64,000 bases of DNA. It comes from Nocardioides agri (GTDB taxonomy: Bacteria; Actinomycetota; Actinomycetes; Propionibacteriales; Nocardioidaceae). The position numbers were made by a program, and so were the translations under genes. Of the stretch, positions 1-9,328 are shown piece after piece. The notes below the pieces were generated by a model. It saw only the letters and a list, made by a program, of their open reading frames with translations. It ran no database searches and was not told where the DNA came from. The stretch covers positions 1,491,708 to 1,555,707 of the forward strand of contig NZ_JACEIC010000002.1 of the NCBI RefSeq assembly GCF_013778305.1, in the 5' to 3' direction. Positions within the stretch are counted from its first letter, which is position 1; each line of letters starts with the position of its first letter.

Positions 1-117
1 CGGCAGCAGGCTCTGCCCGCCGGCGATGATCTTGGCGTCGTCGCCGTGCTCGGCGAGCGCGGCCAGGGCGTCCTCGACCGAGGTCGGGGCCAGGTAGTCG
101 AACGCTGCGGGGATCAT
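1..117 (-). CDS. coxM: CoxM-type FAD-binding subunit of a molybdenum hydroxylase (partial, N-terminus only)
   Basis: Only the first 39 residues are in the window; the gene runs off the left edge. The peptide begins [18 protein letters not shown] and reaches AGGQSLLP, the FAD pyrophosphate-binding motif of xanthine dehydrogenase / CO dehydrogenase medium subunits. In this family the medium subunit passes electrons from the iron-sulfur subunit to an acceptor through FAD. The ATG overlaps the TGA of the large-subunit gene as ATGA, so the order is small, large, medium subunit with translational coupling. The motif and position leave little doubt about the family. The substrate of the complex is unknown. 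Confidence 0.9.
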   Translation of the reverse strand, partial: MIPAAFDYLAPTSVEDALAALAEHGDDAKIIAGGQSLLP

Positions 118-2555
118 GCGCCCGCTCCTTCCGCCTCGTCGAAGTGGGGTTGGGCCGCCTCGGTGGTCGCGCCACCGGACCCGCCGTCCTGGATCGCCCG
201 CCACACCCGCTCGGGCGTGCACGGCATCTGGATGTCGTTGACGCCGAGGTGGCGCACGGCGTCGACGACCGCGTTCACGACCGCCGGCGTCGAGGCGATC
301 GTGCCGGCCTCGCCGACGCCCTTGGTGCCGAGCGTGTTCGTGAGGCTCGGCGAGGTGGTGTGGTCGACCTCGAAGCTGATCGTGTCGGCCGCCGTCGGCA
401 GCAGGTAGTCGACGAACGACCCGGACACCAACGTGCCGGAGTCGTCGTAGACCGCCTCCTCCCACAGCGCCTGCGCGATCCCCTGCACCAGGCCACCGTG
501 CACCTGCCCGCTCACGATCAGCGGGTTGATGATGTTGCCGATGTCGTCGCAGCAGACGTACTTGCGCATCTTCAGCTCGCCGGTCTCGGTGTCGACCTCC
601 ATCGCGCAGAGGTGGGTGCCGTGCGGGAAGTTGAAGTTCACCGGGTCGTACGTCGCGTCGGAGTCCAGCGAGGCCTCGACCCCGTCCGGCAGGTTGTGCG
701 CCGCGAACGTCGCCAGCGCGACCTCGGCCATCGCCATGCCCTGGTCGGTGCCGCGCACCGAGAAGCGCCCGTTGGCGAACTCGAGGTCGTCGGCCGACGC
801 CTCGAGCAGGTGGGCCGCGATCGGCTTGGCCTTCTCGATGACCTTGTCGGCCGCCTTGACCAGCGCCTCGCCGCCGACGACCAGCGACCGGGACCCGTAG
901 GTGTCCAGGCCCTTGGGGGCGACCTGGGTGTCGCCGTGCAGCACCTCGACGTCCTCGAAGGCGACGCCGAGCCGGTCGGCGACGATCTGGCTGAACGCCG
1001 TCTCGTGGCCCTGGCCGTGCGCGGACGCGCCGGTCACGACCTCGACCTTGCCGGTGGCCAGCATCCGCACGCTCGCGTGCTCCCAGCCGCCGGCGCCGTA
1101 GTCGAGGGTGCCGAGCACCCGTGACGGCGCCAGGCCGCACATCTCGGTGAAGGTCGAGACCCCGATGCCGAGCTGCACCTTGTCGCCGCTTGCCCGCCGG
1201 GCCATCTGCTCGGCGCGCAGCTCGTCGTACCCGATCATCTCCTTGGCGCGTGCCGTCGCAGCCTCGTAGTTGCCGGAGTCGTACTCGAGCCCGGCGACCG
1301 TGGTGAACGGGAACTCGTCGTGCTTGATCCAGTTCTTCTCGCGGATCGCGATCGGGTCGACGCCGACCTCGGCGGCGAGCTCGTCCATCAGGCGCTCGAT
1401 GGCGTACGTCGCCTCGGGCCGGCCGGCGCCGCGGTAGGCGTCGGTCCAGGTCTTGTTGGTGAGCACGGTCTGCACGGAGAAGTGGTAGGCCGGGAACTTG
1501 TAGATCGCGTTGAACATGAACGCGCCGAGCACCGGCACACCGCCGCCGACGATCGCGACGTAGGCGCCGAGGTCCGCGAGCAACTCGACCTTGAGGCCGG
1601 TCACGGTGCCGTCCTTCTCGGCCGACAGCGTCAGCTTCTGCCACTGGTCGCGGCCGTGGTGGGCCGAGAGCAGCGACTCCGAGCGGGTCTCGGTGTATTT
1701 GACCGGCTTGCCGAGCCGGCGGCCGACCGCCCAGGCGATCCACTCCTCCGGCGTCACCTGCAGCTTGCCGCCGAAGCCGCCGCCGACATCGGGGGCGATC
1801 ACCCGGATCTTCGACTCCGAGACGCCGGTCGTCGCGGCGAGCGCGAAGCGCAGGATGTGCGGGATCTGGGTGGCGGAGTACATGACGTACTGCTCGCCGG
1901 TCGGGTCGACGACGACCGAGCGCGGCTCCATGAACGCCGGGATGAGCCGCTGCTGGCGGTACTCCCGCTCGATCACGATCCCGTCGGTCCGCGCCTTGGC
2001 GATCGCGTCCTCGACGGGGGCGCCGGTGCCGGCCTCGCCGGAGTCGAAGACCCACAGCGCCGACTTGTTGGTGCCGAGGTCGGGGTGGGCCAGCACGGTG
2101 TCGGCCGCGGCCTCCTTGAGGTCGAGCGCGGCCGGGAGCACGTCGTACTCCACGTCGACGAGCTCGGCCGCGTCGCGCGCCTCGGCGGCGCTGCGGGCGA
2201 CGACCACCGCGACGACCTCGCCGGCGAAGGCGACCCGGTCGCTCGGCATCGGCGAGTGCGTCGGCGCGACCTGGTCGGGCGTGATCGGCCAGGCGTTGAT
2301 GCAGACTCCGAGCTCGTCGCCGAAGTCCGCGCCGGAGTAGACGGCGACGACGTTGGGCGCGGTCTTGGCGGCACTGGTGTCGACGCTCGTGATGGTCGCG
2401 TGCGCGAACGGGCTGCGCACCATCGCGAGGTGCAGCATCCCGGGCAGCGTCAGGTTGTCGGTCCAGCGGGTGCGGCCGGTGATCAGGCGCTGGTCCTCCT
2501 TGCGCCGGCGGTCACGGCCGATCTCGCGCTCGACCTGGTCCACGGTCGCGGTCAT
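114..2555 (-). CDS. coxL: CoxL-like molybdopterin large subunit, form II type (aldehyde oxidase / xanthine dehydrogenase family)
   Basis: The 813-residue catalytic subunit carries the molybdopterin cytosine dinucleotide cofactor and hydroxylates or oxidises a small substrate. Residues about 20-130 match the aldehyde oxidase a/b hammerhead domain, followed by the two Mo-binding domains. The active-site loop near residue 372 reads AYRGAGR, the form II signature, rather than AYxCSFR of true form I CO dehydrogenases. The GVGEAG segment near residue 745 holds the catalytic glutamate of the family. The start is the ATG overlapping the CoxS stop (ATGA), and an overlap of the same kind leads into CoxM. 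Form II enzymes have mostly unproven substrates, so CO oxidation should not be assumed. Confidence 0.93.
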   Translation of the reverse strand: MTATVDQVEREIGRDRRRKEDQRLITGRTRWTDNLTLPGMLHLAMVRSPFAHATITSVDTSAAKTAPNVVAVYSGADFGDELGVCINAWPITPDQVAPTHSPMPSDRVAFAGEVVAVVVARSAAEARDAAELVDVEYDVLPAALDLKEAAADTVLAHPDLGTNKSALWVFDSGEAGTGAPVEDAIAKARTDGIVIEREYRQQRLIPAFMEPRSVVVDPTGEQYVMYSATQIPHILRFALAATTGVSESKIRVIAPDVGGGFGGKLQVTPEEWIAWAVGRRLGKPVKYTETRSESLLSAHHGRDQWQKLTLSAEKDGTVTGLKVELLADLGAYVAIVGGGVPVLGAFMFNAIYKFPAYHFSVQTVLTNKTWTDAYRGAGRPEATYAIERLMDELAAEVGVDPIAIREKNWIKHDEFPFTTVAGLEYDSGNYEAATARAKEMIGYDELRAEQMARRASGDKVQLGIGVSTFTEMCGLAPSRVLGTLDYGAGGWEHASVRMLATGKVEVVTGASAHGQGHETAFSQIVADRLGVAFEDVEVLHGDTQVAPKGLDTYGSRSLVVGGEALVKAADKVIEKAKPIAAHLLEASADDLEFANGRFSVRGTDQGMAMAEVALATFAAHNLPDGVEASLDSDATYDPVNFNFPHGTHLCAMEVDTETGELKMRKYVCCDDIGNIINPLIVSGQVHGGLVQGIAQALWEEAVYDDSGTLVSGSFVDYLLPTAADTISFEVDHTTSPSLTNTLGTKGVGEAGTIASTPAVVNAVVDAVRHLGVNDIQMPCTPERVWRAIQDGGSGGATTEAAQPHFDEAEGAGA

Positions 2556-3022
2556 GACGTCACCGCCTGACCTGCCGCGTGCTGCACGGCGCGCACGATG
2601 TTGTGGTAGCCGGTGCACCGGCAGAGGTTGCCCTCGAGGCCGAGCCGGATCTCCTCCTCGGAGGGGTTCGGGTTCTCCTTGAGCAGGTCGACGCTCTGCA
2701 TGATCATCCCTGGCGTGCAGAAGCCGCACTGGAGGCCGTGGCACTCGCGGAACGCCTCCTGCACCGGGTGCAGCCGGCCGTCCTCGGCGAGGCCCTCGAT
2801 CGTGGTCACCTCGGCGCCGTCGGCCTGCACCGCGAGCACGTTGCACGACTTCACGCTGGTGCCGTTGAGGTGGACCGTGCACGCGCCGCAGTTGCTGGTG
2901 TCGCATCCGATGACGGTGCCGGTCTTGCCGAGCTTCTCGCGGAGGTACTGCACGAGCAGCATGCGGGGTTCGACGTCGTCGGAGACCTGCGCTCCGTCGA
3001 CCGTGAGTGTGATCCGGGTCAT
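2552..3022 (-). CDS. coxS: CoxS-like [2Fe-2S] small subunit of molybdenum hydroxylase
   Basis: This 156-residue protein carries both [2Fe-2S] clusters of the hydroxylase and links the Mo site to FAD. The N-terminal plant-type ferredoxin domain has [13 protein letters not shown]. The C-terminal helical domain has [10 protein letters not shown] and CRCTGYHN. All eight cluster cysteines are in place. The length is normal for the family. I prefer the ATG giving [10 protein letters not shown]; a GTG three codons upstream is possible. It is the first gene of the structural trio and overlaps CoxL by 4 nt. The oxidoreductase gene upstream ends 28 bp away, so the set may be cotranscribed. Confidence 0.95.
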   Translation of the reverse strand: MTRITLTVDGAQVSDDVEPRMLLVQYLREKLGKTGTVIGCDTSNCGACTVHLNGTSVKSCNVLAVQADGAEVTTIEGLAEDGRLHPVQEAFRECHGLQCGFCTPGMIMQSVDLLKENPNPSEEEIRLGLEGNLCRCTGYHNIVRAVQHAAGQAVTS

Positions 3023-3050
3023 ACGGCGCACGCTAGGTGCGCCCGGTTGG

Positions 3051-4376
3051 TCAAACGTTGGTGCGGGTCAGCACCATGCGAGCGACCTCGGCCGCCTGCG
3101 ACCGGATCTCGGGGATCGCGGTCGACTCCCACAGCGTGCCCTTGCGGGGCGGGCCGACGGCGTACAGCCCGGGGACGACCGCGCCGTCCGCGCCGAGCAC
3201 CTCGCCGGCAGGGGTCGAGTCGAGGCCGAGCAGCAGCGGGTCGGGTACGACGAGGCCACGCTCCTGGAGCGCGCGCAGCAGCGGGTCGTCGCTGCGGCTG
3301 ATGTCGGTGAGCGGCCCGGTGCAGTTGACGACGGCGTCGGCGGCCTCGACGTCGCGCTCGGCGAGCCCGCCCCCACGGACCTCGAGGCGCCCGTCGCGGC
3401 GGTAGCCGTCGATCCGGTCGGCGACCTCCGGAGCCATCCGGTGCCGACGCACCTCCCAGTCGCGGGCGTGCGCGGCCAGGAACCGGCGGCGCTCGTCGAG
3501 GTCGAGGCGTCGCCAGATCGACTGGGTCTGCGGGCGCAGGCCGTCGACGACGTTGCGCCAGTCGACGCCGTGGGCCCGGGCCGCCTCGACCTGGGCGCGC
3601 ACGAGTGCGGCGACCCCGTCGGCGGTGAGCGGACCGTCCGGGACCTCGCTCACCCAGGCGGTCGACTGCTGCTCGATGTGGGAGTGCGGCAGCAGGCCGT
3701 GCCGGCTCACCATGACCGCGCGGCGGCGGGGCTCGTCCTCCAGCAGCGTGATCGCGGTGTCGATGGCGGTGAGGCCGGTGCCGACGATGACGACCGTCGC
3801 GTCTCCCGGCAGCGCCCGGATCGCCGCCAGGTCCCAGGGGTTCGCGATGTAGGACGGCAGCCCCGCGAGGCCGGGGAGCTCCTGGGGCTTCTGGTTGCCG
3901 TAGGCGAGCACCACGGTCCCGGCCGTGGTGACCCGGTCGCGGGTGCGCACCTCGAACCCACCCGGGACCGGGGCGATGTCGTCGACCCGTCCGGCGCTGA
4001 TCGTCAGCCGGTGGTCGGCGACGTCGGCGAGGGTGTCCTGCAGGTAGGCGGCGTACTCCATGCGCGGCAGGAAGCCCAGCGGGTCGGGGTCGCGGCCGGC
4101 CCGGAGCGCCCAGTCGAGCAGGTCGGAGGGGACGTCGGCGTACGCACTCATGTGACGCGCTCGGACGTTGAGGAGGTGCCTGGGGTCGGACGTGCCGTAG
4201 GCGATGCCCCGGCCGAGCACGCCGCTCGCCTCGTGCACGGTGACGCACAGCCCGTCGTCGGAGCCCGCCAGCAGCTGGAACGCCGTCAGTACGCCGCTGG
4301 CGCCTCCGCCGACGATGGCGACCTGCTCCCGACGCGGCGCGGAGACCTCCGCCACGACCTGCTCCACGACTGACAT
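3051..4376 (-). CDS. FAD/NAD(P)-binding oxidoreductase (lysine N-hydroxylase-like fold)
   Basis: This 441-residue flavoprotein starts with the dinucleotide-binding motif [18 protein letters not shown] at about residues 19-36. A second Rossmann motif, [17 protein letters not shown], lies near residue 200, and VVNCTGP near residue 355. This is the FAD/NAD(P)-binding family resembling HcaD-like and ornithine/lysine monooxygenase-like proteins. Homologues are usually uncharacterised. Its position between a regulator and coxSLM suggests it serves the same pathway, perhaps as an electron-transfer or accessory reductase, but nothing in the sequence proves this. The ATG start is followed directly by a normal N-terminal beta strand. 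Confidence 0.85.
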   Translation of the reverse strand: MSVVEQVVAEVSAPRREQVAIVGGGASGVLTAFQLLAGSDDGLCVTVHEASGVLGRGIAYGTSDPRHLLNVRARHMSAYADVPSDLLDWALRAGRDPDPLGFLPRMEYAAYLQDTLADVADHRLTISAGRVDDIAPVPGGFEVRTRDRVTTAGTVVLAYGNQKPQELPGLAGLPSYIANPWDLAAIRALPGDATVVIVGTGLTAIDTAITLLEDEPRRRAVMVSRHGLLPHSHIEQQSTAWVSEVPDGPLTADGVAALVRAQVEAARAHGVDWRNVVDGLRPQTQSIWRRLDLDERRRFLAAHARDWEVRRHRMAPEVADRIDGYRRDGRLEVRGGGLAERDVEAADAVVNCTGPLTDISRSDDPLLRALQERGLVVPDPLLLGLDSTPAGEVLGADGAVVPGLYAVGPPRKGTLWESTAIPEIRSQAAEVARMVLTRTNV

Positions 4377-4418
4377 GAGGTAAGTCTAGGGAATAACTTC
4401 TGATTGGGTGGAATCGCG

Positions 4419-5651
4419 TCACCGCTGGGCGGCCGCGAGTCGCCCCTTCAGCAGCGGGACGGCGGGGTTCGGTGCGGCGCCCAGCCTGGCGAGGCACACC
4501 TCGACGACCTCGGTGTCGTACGGCGCGAGCTCGCTGTAGCGGACCACCGCGTCGGGTTGCGGGTCGGCGAGCAGGGCCTCGCGGACGGCGACGGCGACGA
4601 ACTCGGCGAGCTCGTTGAGGGCCGGCGAGTTGGTGCCGGGGAGCAGGTCGCCGCCGTACGCGTCGACGGCCGCGGCGACGCGCCCGCCGCGCAGCAGGGA
4701 GAGCACCAGGTCGACGTCGGTGGTCACCGGCATCAGGAGGCGGTAGGGGCGCGACGAGAGCTGGCCGCCCAGCGCGGCCCGCAGGTGGGACACCTCGGCC
4801 TTGAGCGTGGAGGTGGTCACCGCCTGGTCGCCGTAGACCAGCGCGTGCAGGTGCTCGAGCGAGAGCCCCTCGGGGTGCATGGCGAGCAGCGCGAGGATCT
4901 CGGTCTGCCGCCGGTTGAGCAGCAGCCGCTGCCCGTCGAGCCAGGTCTCGGCGGTGCCCAGCAGCCGCATCGTGAGCCCCGGCTCGCTCGCCTCGTCGAG
5001 GTCGAGGTGGGCGTACTGCTGGGTGAGCGGCATCGCGGTCTCGATCAGCCGGGCCAGCACGCGGGCCGTGGCCAGCCCGATCGGGTGGGTGCGGTCCCAG
5101 GTCGTGGAGATGTCGATGACGCCGAGCTTGGTGCCGGTGGCGGGGTCGTGCACCGGCGCCGCCCAGCACACCCAGTTGTGCACGATCGAGGCGTAGTGCT
5201 CCGCGCTGAACACCATCGCCGGCGCGTCCAGCCGGTTGGCGAGGTCGAGGGCGTTGGTGCCGACGGACTCGTCGTCCCACCGCCCTCCGGGCACGAAGTT
5301 GACCGACTCGGCCTTGCGGCGCATCACGCGGCCGCCGTAGGTCCACAGGATTCGGGTCATCGGGTCGGTCACCGCGACCACCAGGTCGCCGTCCTCGGCG
5401 GTGCGCCGCAGCTCGGCCTGGACCCGGTCGACGGCGGTGGCGAGCGGAGAGCCGCTCCAGTACGCCGCGGTCGCCGCCTCGTCGGCGAGCGGTGCCTCGG
5501 TGACGTCGACCGGGATCGCCGCCTCCGAGCGGTTCCAGCTCGTCAGGATCTCCGGGCGGACCAGCGACGCGGCCTCGTCGCCGCGCTCGACGAACGTCGT
5601 CCACGCGCGGACTGCGTCCATCCTGCGGGTCTGCAGCTCCGTGCGTCCCAT
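4419..5651 (-). CDS. GAF-domain transcriptional regulator
   Basis: The 410-residue protein has an N-terminal helical segment and a GAF-like sensory region (about residues 50-220, with the conserved WDDESVGTNALDLA stretch). That stretch also occurs in regulators of the acetoacetate/glycerol type. The C-terminal part (about residues 240-340, QRLLLNRRQTEILALLAMHPEGLSLE) looks like a winged helix. The AAA+ domain of true NtrC-family activators is absent, so it should act with the housekeeping sigma factor. It sits between the hydroxylase structural genes and the maturation genes on the same strand, which makes it the most likely regulator of the cluster. The effector is unknown. Confidence 0.82.
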   Translation of the reverse strand: MGRTELQTRRMDAVRAWTTFVERGDEAASLVRPEILTSWNRSEAAIPVDVTEAPLADEAATAAYWSGSPLATAVDRVQAELRRTAEDGDLVVAVTDPMTRILWTYGGRVMRRKAESVNFVPGGRWDDESVGTNALDLANRLDAPAMVFSAEHYASIVHNWVCWAAPVHDPATGTKLGVIDISTTWDRTHPIGLATARVLARLIETAMPLTQQYAHLDLDEASEPGLTMRLLGTAETWLDGQRLLLNRRQTEILALLAMHPEGLSLEHLHALVYGDQAVTTSTLKAEVSHLRAALGGQLSSRPYRLLMPVTTDVDLVLSLLRGGRVAAAVDAYGGDLLPGTNSPALNELAEFVAVAVREALLADPQPDAVVRYSELAPYDTEVVEVCLARLGAAPNPAVPLLKGRLAAAQR

Positions 5652-5714
5652 GACACCCCCAGGTGAGTCGCGGCCAACCTAGCACCGGGCCGGTGACGGG
5701 CGTCACACCAGAAT

Positions 5715-6764
5715 TCAGGATCCGAGGTGCCGGCGCAGGAAGCGCACCGTGCGCACGATCGAGTCCTGCCAGCGCGCGTAGAAGGCGTGGTCCTCGCCGG
5801 GGTAGGTGACCAGCGTGCTGTCGACGCCGGCCCGCTCGAGCAGCCGGTGGGTCGCGCGCGACCACCGCGGCGGACAGGTGTGGTCGACCGCGCCGTGCAG
5901 CACCAGCACCGGCTCGGTGATGCGGTCGAAGTAGGTGCGCGAGGACAGGCCGCGGTAGAACGCCGGCTCCGCGCGCGGGGTGCCGAACTCGTCGTAGAGC
6001 GCCGCGACCGCCTCGGGTCGGTTGGGGCGGGTGAAGTGGTCCAGGTTGTCGAGGAAGCGCGAGCTGACGCTGGCGTAGATCACCGCGGCGTCGACGAGGC
6101 CCGGTGCGGCGACGAGGGCGTTGAGCGTGACGCCACCGCCCATGGACCGGCCGACCATCGCCGTGCGGTCGTCATCGACGTACCGCAGCCTCTCGAGCGC
6201 GAGGACGGCGTTGATGCTGTCGCGCGCGTAGGCCAGGCGCAACTCGCGCTCGAGGTCGCCGGCGGGGTCTCCGGCGGCGTGCCCGCGGTAGTCGGTGTGC
6301 AGCACGACGAAGCCGGCGCGGGCCAGCCAGTCCTGCTCGCGGGCCATGCCCTGGCCGGTGGCGTAGATCGACGGCTCGATGTAGCCGTGGTTGAGCACGA
6401 CCGCGGGGAACGGCCCCCGGCCGTGCGGCCTGAGCAGCACCCCGGAGACGAGCGTGCCGTTGCTGCGGTAGGTCACCTGCTGGCGGGTGTAGTCGGCCGT
6501 GCGCGCCTCGGTGCGCAGCACCCGGAGCCCGCGGCCGTCGAAGTCGGCCCGCATCAGGTTGGGCAGCGACGGGGTGTCGGTGGCCGGTGGCAGGGTCTTG
6601 GTCTGCTCGGTGGGGGTGGGGGGCTGGGTGGGGCCCGAGGAGGGCGACGGCGACGAGGCGGTCACGGTCGGCGGCGGGTCGCCCGCCGGGTCCGGGTCGT
6701 CGCCGGCGCAGGCACCCAGCGGAAGCACCAGCAGCAGGGCCGCGGCACCGGCCGGGCGTCGCAT
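5715..6764 (-). CDS. Lipoprotein alpha/beta hydrolase (S9 peptidase-like)
   Basis: A signal peptide ending in the lipobox LGAC (residues about 16-19) is followed by a Pro/Ser/Thr-rich linker to about residue 65. The alpha/beta hydrolase domain follows. The nucleophile elbow GRSMGGG is near residue 195, the acid is likely in LHGAVDHTCPP, and the histidine is in GEDHAFY near residue 325. The predicted place is the outer face of the membrane and the predicted activity esterase or peptidase. Its 3' neighbour on the plus map, the cupin gene, lies only 2 bp upstream of it in the direction of transcription, so it belongs to the xdhC-cupin unit. Why a hydrolase is there is not evident. Confidence 0.85.
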   Translation of the reverse strand: MRRPAGAAALLLVLPLGACAGDDPDPAGDPPPTVTASSPSPSSGPTQPPTPTEQTKTLPPATDTPSLPNLMRADFDGRGLRVLRTEARTADYTRQQVTYRSNGTLVSGVLLRPHGRGPFPAVVLNHGYIEPSIYATGQGMAREQDWLARAGFVVLHTDYRGHAAGDPAGDLERELRLAYARDSINAVLALERLRYVDDDRTAMVGRSMGGGVTLNALVAAPGLVDAAVIYASVSSRFLDNLDHFTRPNRPEAVAALYDEFGTPRAEPAFYRGLSSRTYFDRITEPVLVLHGAVDHTCPPRWSRATHRLLERAGVDSTLVTYPGEDHAFYARWQDSIVRTVRFLRRHLGS

Positions 6765-6766
6765 CG

Positions 6767-7105
6767 TCAGTCCGCGAGCCGGTTCGCGACGGTGAGCAGG
6801 ACGGCCGCGTCGTCGAGGGCCTCGAGGTCGTGGCGCTGCGGCGGGATGAGCAGGAGGTCGCCGGGGCCGCCCTCCCAGGTCTCGTCGCCGGCATGGAGAC
6901 GCACCCGGCCGCGCAGCACCTGCAGCGTCGCCTCCCCGGGGCTCTCGTGCTCGCCGAGCGACCGGCCGCCGGCGAGCGCGATCAGCGTCTGCCGCAGGTG
7001 GTGCTCGCGTCCGCCGTGCACGGTGACCGCGCTCCTGCCGCTCGCGTGCTCGCGCGCCGCGGCGAGGTGCTCGTCGGTGAGCCGGTCCAGGGAGTGTCCG
7101 TTCAC
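6767..7105 (-). CDS. Small cupin-domain protein
   Basis: This 112-residue protein is a single cupin barrel. Recognisable stretches are ALAGGRSLGEHESPGEATLQVLRGRVRL and GGPGDLLLIPPQRHDLEAL. The usual metal-binding histidine pair of motif 1 is reduced to H-E, so metal binding is uncertain. It starts at a GTG that overlaps the XdhC stop (GTGA), which supports the start and translational coupling. Cupins of this kind often act as small ligand sensors or isomerases. Its location suggests a minor role in the hydroxylase maturation operon. Function is not assigned. Confidence 0.8.
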   Translation of the reverse strand: MNGHSLDRLTDEHLAAAREHASGRSAVTVHGGREHHLRQTLIALAGGRSLGEHESPGEATLQVLRGRVRLHAGDETWEGGPGDLLLIPPQRHDLEALDDAAVLLTVANRLAD

Positions 7106-8229
7106 GCGAGGTCCTTGTGGATGCGTCCGTCGAGGGAGCCGAGCCGCTCGCCGCTGCCGCCCCACCGACCGGCGACGATCTCGGCGGCGATGCTGATCGC
7201 TGTCTCCTCGGGCGTGCGGGCGCCGAGGTCGAGCCCGATCGGGCTGGAGAGCCGGGCGATCTCCTTGTCGTCGACGCCGGCCGCGCGCAGCCGGTCGAGG
7301 CGGTCCTTGTGGGTGCGGCGCGAGCCCATCGCCCCGACGTACGCGACCTCGGGGAGGCGGAGCGCGACCTCCAGCAGGGGTACGTCGAACTTCGGGTCGT
7401 GCGTCAGCACCGTGATCACCGTCCGGCCGTCGACGCGCTCGGCCTCCGCCTCGGCGGCGAGGTAGCGGTGCGGCCAGTCGACGACCACCTCGTCGGCCTC
7501 GGGGAAGCGGCTGGTCGTCGCGAAGACGGGCCGCGCGTCGCACACCGTGACGTGGTAGCCGAGGAAGCTGCCGACCCTGGCCACGGCGGCCGCGAAGTCG
7601 ATCGCCCCGAAGACCAGCATCCGCGGCTTGGGCGCGAACGCCCACACGAAGACCCGCATCCCCTCGCCGCGGCGCTCGCCGTCGGGCCCGTAGGTCAGCG
7701 TGGCGTTATGGCCCAGCGCCAGCAGCCCCAGCGCGTCGTCGCGGACGGCGTCGTCGGCGCGTGCGGACCCCAGCGTCGCTGCGGTCGCGGTGTCCGGCCG
7801 GACGACGAGGCGCCGGCCCAGCCAGGAGGGGTCGGGGTGCTCGATGACGGTCGCGAGGGCGACCGGGCGACCGGCGGCGACGTCGTCCGCGACGTCGCCG
7901 AGCTCGGGGAAGGTCTCGCGGCTGACCTTCTCGACGAAGACGTCGAGGATGCCGCCGCACGTGAGACCGACGGCGAAGGCGTCGTCGTCGGAGACGCCGT
8001 ACCGCTCCAGCACGGGGGCGCCCGAGTCGACCACCGACTCCGCCAGGTCGTAGACCGCGCCCTCGACGCAGCCACCGGAGACCGAGCCGACGGCCGTGCC
8101 GTCGGGGCCGACCAGCATCGAGGCGCCGGGCGGTCGCGGGGCGGACTGGAAGGTCGCGACGACGGTCCCGACCCCGACGGTCTCGCCGGCTCGCCACCAC
8201 TCCAGCAGCTCGGGCAGCACCTCACGCAC
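7102..8229 (-). CDS. xdhC: XdhC/CoxI family molybdenum hydroxylase maturation factor
   Basis: The 375-residue protein has the N-terminal XdhC/CoxI domain (about residues 1-80, with PGASMLVGPDGTAVGSVSGGCVEGAV) and a C-terminal Rossmann domain (about residues 205-350, MLVFGAIDFAAAVARVGSFLGYHVTVCDARP and VLTHDPKFDVPLL). Family members bind the Mo cofactor and help sulfurate it before insertion into hydroxylases of the CoxL type. Start GTG overlaps the CoxE gene by 8 nt, and the 3' end overlaps the cupin by 4 nt. The gene therefore sits inside a tight coxD-coxE-xdhC maturation operon. Confidence 0.93.
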   Translation of the reverse strand: MREVLPELLEWWRAGETVGVGTVVATFQSAPRPPGASMLVGPDGTAVGSVSGGCVEGAVYDLAESVVDSGAPVLERYGVSDDDAFAVGLTCGGILDVFVEKVSRETFPELGDVADDVAAGRPVALATVIEHPDPSWLGRRLVVRPDTATAATLGSARADDAVRDDALGLLALGHNATLTYGPDGERRGEGMRVFVWAFAPKPRMLVFGAIDFAAAVARVGSFLGYHVTVCDARPVFATTSRFPEADEVVVDWPHRYLAAEAEAERVDGRTVITVLTHDPKFDVPLLEVALRLPEVAYVGAMGSRRTHKDRLDRLRAAGVDDKEIARLSSPIGLDLGARTPEETAISIAAEIVAGRWGGSGERLGSLDGRIHKDLA

Positions 8230-9328
8230 GGGAGACCACCTCCGTCAGGTCCGTGAACGTCGCCAGCGAGTGGCCGGCGAGGAAGTCGTTGCAGTGCGGC
8301 AGCGCGGCGAGCACGCCCTGCTGCACGGGTTCGTAGCCGGCCTTGCCGCGGTGCGGGTTGACCCACACGACGCGGTGCGCGATGCGCGAGAGCCGGGCCA
8401 TCTGCTCGCCGAGCAAGGTCGGGTCGCCGCGCTCCCAGCCGTCGCTGAACACCACGACGACCGCACCGCGGGCCAGGCCGCGCTGCCCCCACCGGTCCAG
8501 GAAGAACCGCAGCGTCTCCCCCAGCCGGGTGCCGCCCGACCAGTCCGGCACCGTCTCCCCGGCCGCGATCAGCGCGCGCTCGGGGTCGCGCAGCCGCAGC
8601 GCCCGGGTCACGTGCGTGACCCTGGTGCCGACCGTGAACGTCTCGACGCCCGGGCAGGCCTGCGTGTAGCGGTGGGCGAGACGCAGCAGCGCGTCGGCGT
8701 ACCCGCTCATGGATCCGGACACGTCGACGAGCAGCACCACCCGTCGCGGCCGCACCCCGCGCCGCCGCCACTCGATCCGGGCCGGCTCCCCCATGCGGCG
8801 CAGGGAGGCCCGCAGCGAGCGCGAGGCGTCGACCTGGCCGCGGTGCCACCGCTGGTGTCGGGCGGTACGACGCAGCGGCGGGCGCGGGCGCAGCCCGGCG
8901 AAGAGCGCCGACAGCCGGTGCCTCTCGGCCGCCGAGAGCTCGGCCACGTCGCGGTGGCGCAGCACCTCGGTCTCGCTCGCGCGGGCGCGCAGCACCTCCT
9001 CGTCCACGGTCTCGGCGTCGCCCCCGGAGTCGTCGAGGGGCAGTCCGGAGGAGAGGGGCGCGAGCGGGGTCTGCGCCGGCCGGGCGCGGGGCAGCCCGTC
9101 GCGACCGAAGTACGCCGTGAACACCTGGTCGTAGCGCGCCAGGTCGTCGGGGCCGGCGCAGAGCGTGGCCCGCCCGGCGAGGTAGGTGGCGCGCTGGTCG
9201 TCGGCGCCGAGCTCCGCCGTCGCGCTGAGGAAGCCGTGCGCCCGGTCGGGCGTGACCGGCACCCCGGCGGCTCTCAGCGCGCGGGTGAACCCCAGCAGGA
9301 TCTCGTCGGCCTGGCGCACGACGGTCAT
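8222..9328 (-). CDS. coxE: CoxE-like von Willebrand factor A protein
   Basis: This 368-residue protein has a basic N-terminal half and a VWA domain from about residue 195. The metal ion-dependent adhesion site is visible as DVSGSMSG near residue 202, with FSDGWERGD further along. CoxE works with the MoxR-type ATPase CoxD to mature the Mo/Cu or Mo/S centre of CO dehydrogenase-type enzymes. The ATG overlaps the coxD stop as ATGA. Length and gene order (coxD, coxE, then xdhC/coxI) match known cox maturation clusters. Confidence 0.92.
   Translation of the reverse strand: MTVVRQADEILLGFTRALRAAGVPVTPDRAHGFLSATAELGADDQRATYLAGRATLCAGPDDLARYDQVFTAYFGRDGLPRARPAQTPLAPLSSGLPLDDSGGDAETVDEEVLRARASETEVLRHRDVAELSAAERHRLSALFAGLRPRPPLRRTARHQRWHRGQVDASRSLRASLRRMGEPARIEWRRRGVRPRRVVLLVDVSGSMSGYADALLRLAHRYTQACPGVETFTVGTRVTHVTRALRLRDPERALIAAGETVPDWSGGTRLGETLRFFLDRWGQRGLARGAVVVVFSDGWERGDPTLLGEQMARLSRIAHRVVWVNPHRGKAGYEPVQQGVLAALPHCNDFLAGHSLATFTDLTEVVSRA

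Noticed and set aside
1320..2570. Long open frame on the plus strand opposite coxL
   Set aside because: Arg/Gly/Asp-rich antisense product typical of high-GC shadow frames; coxL on the other strand has clear family motifs.
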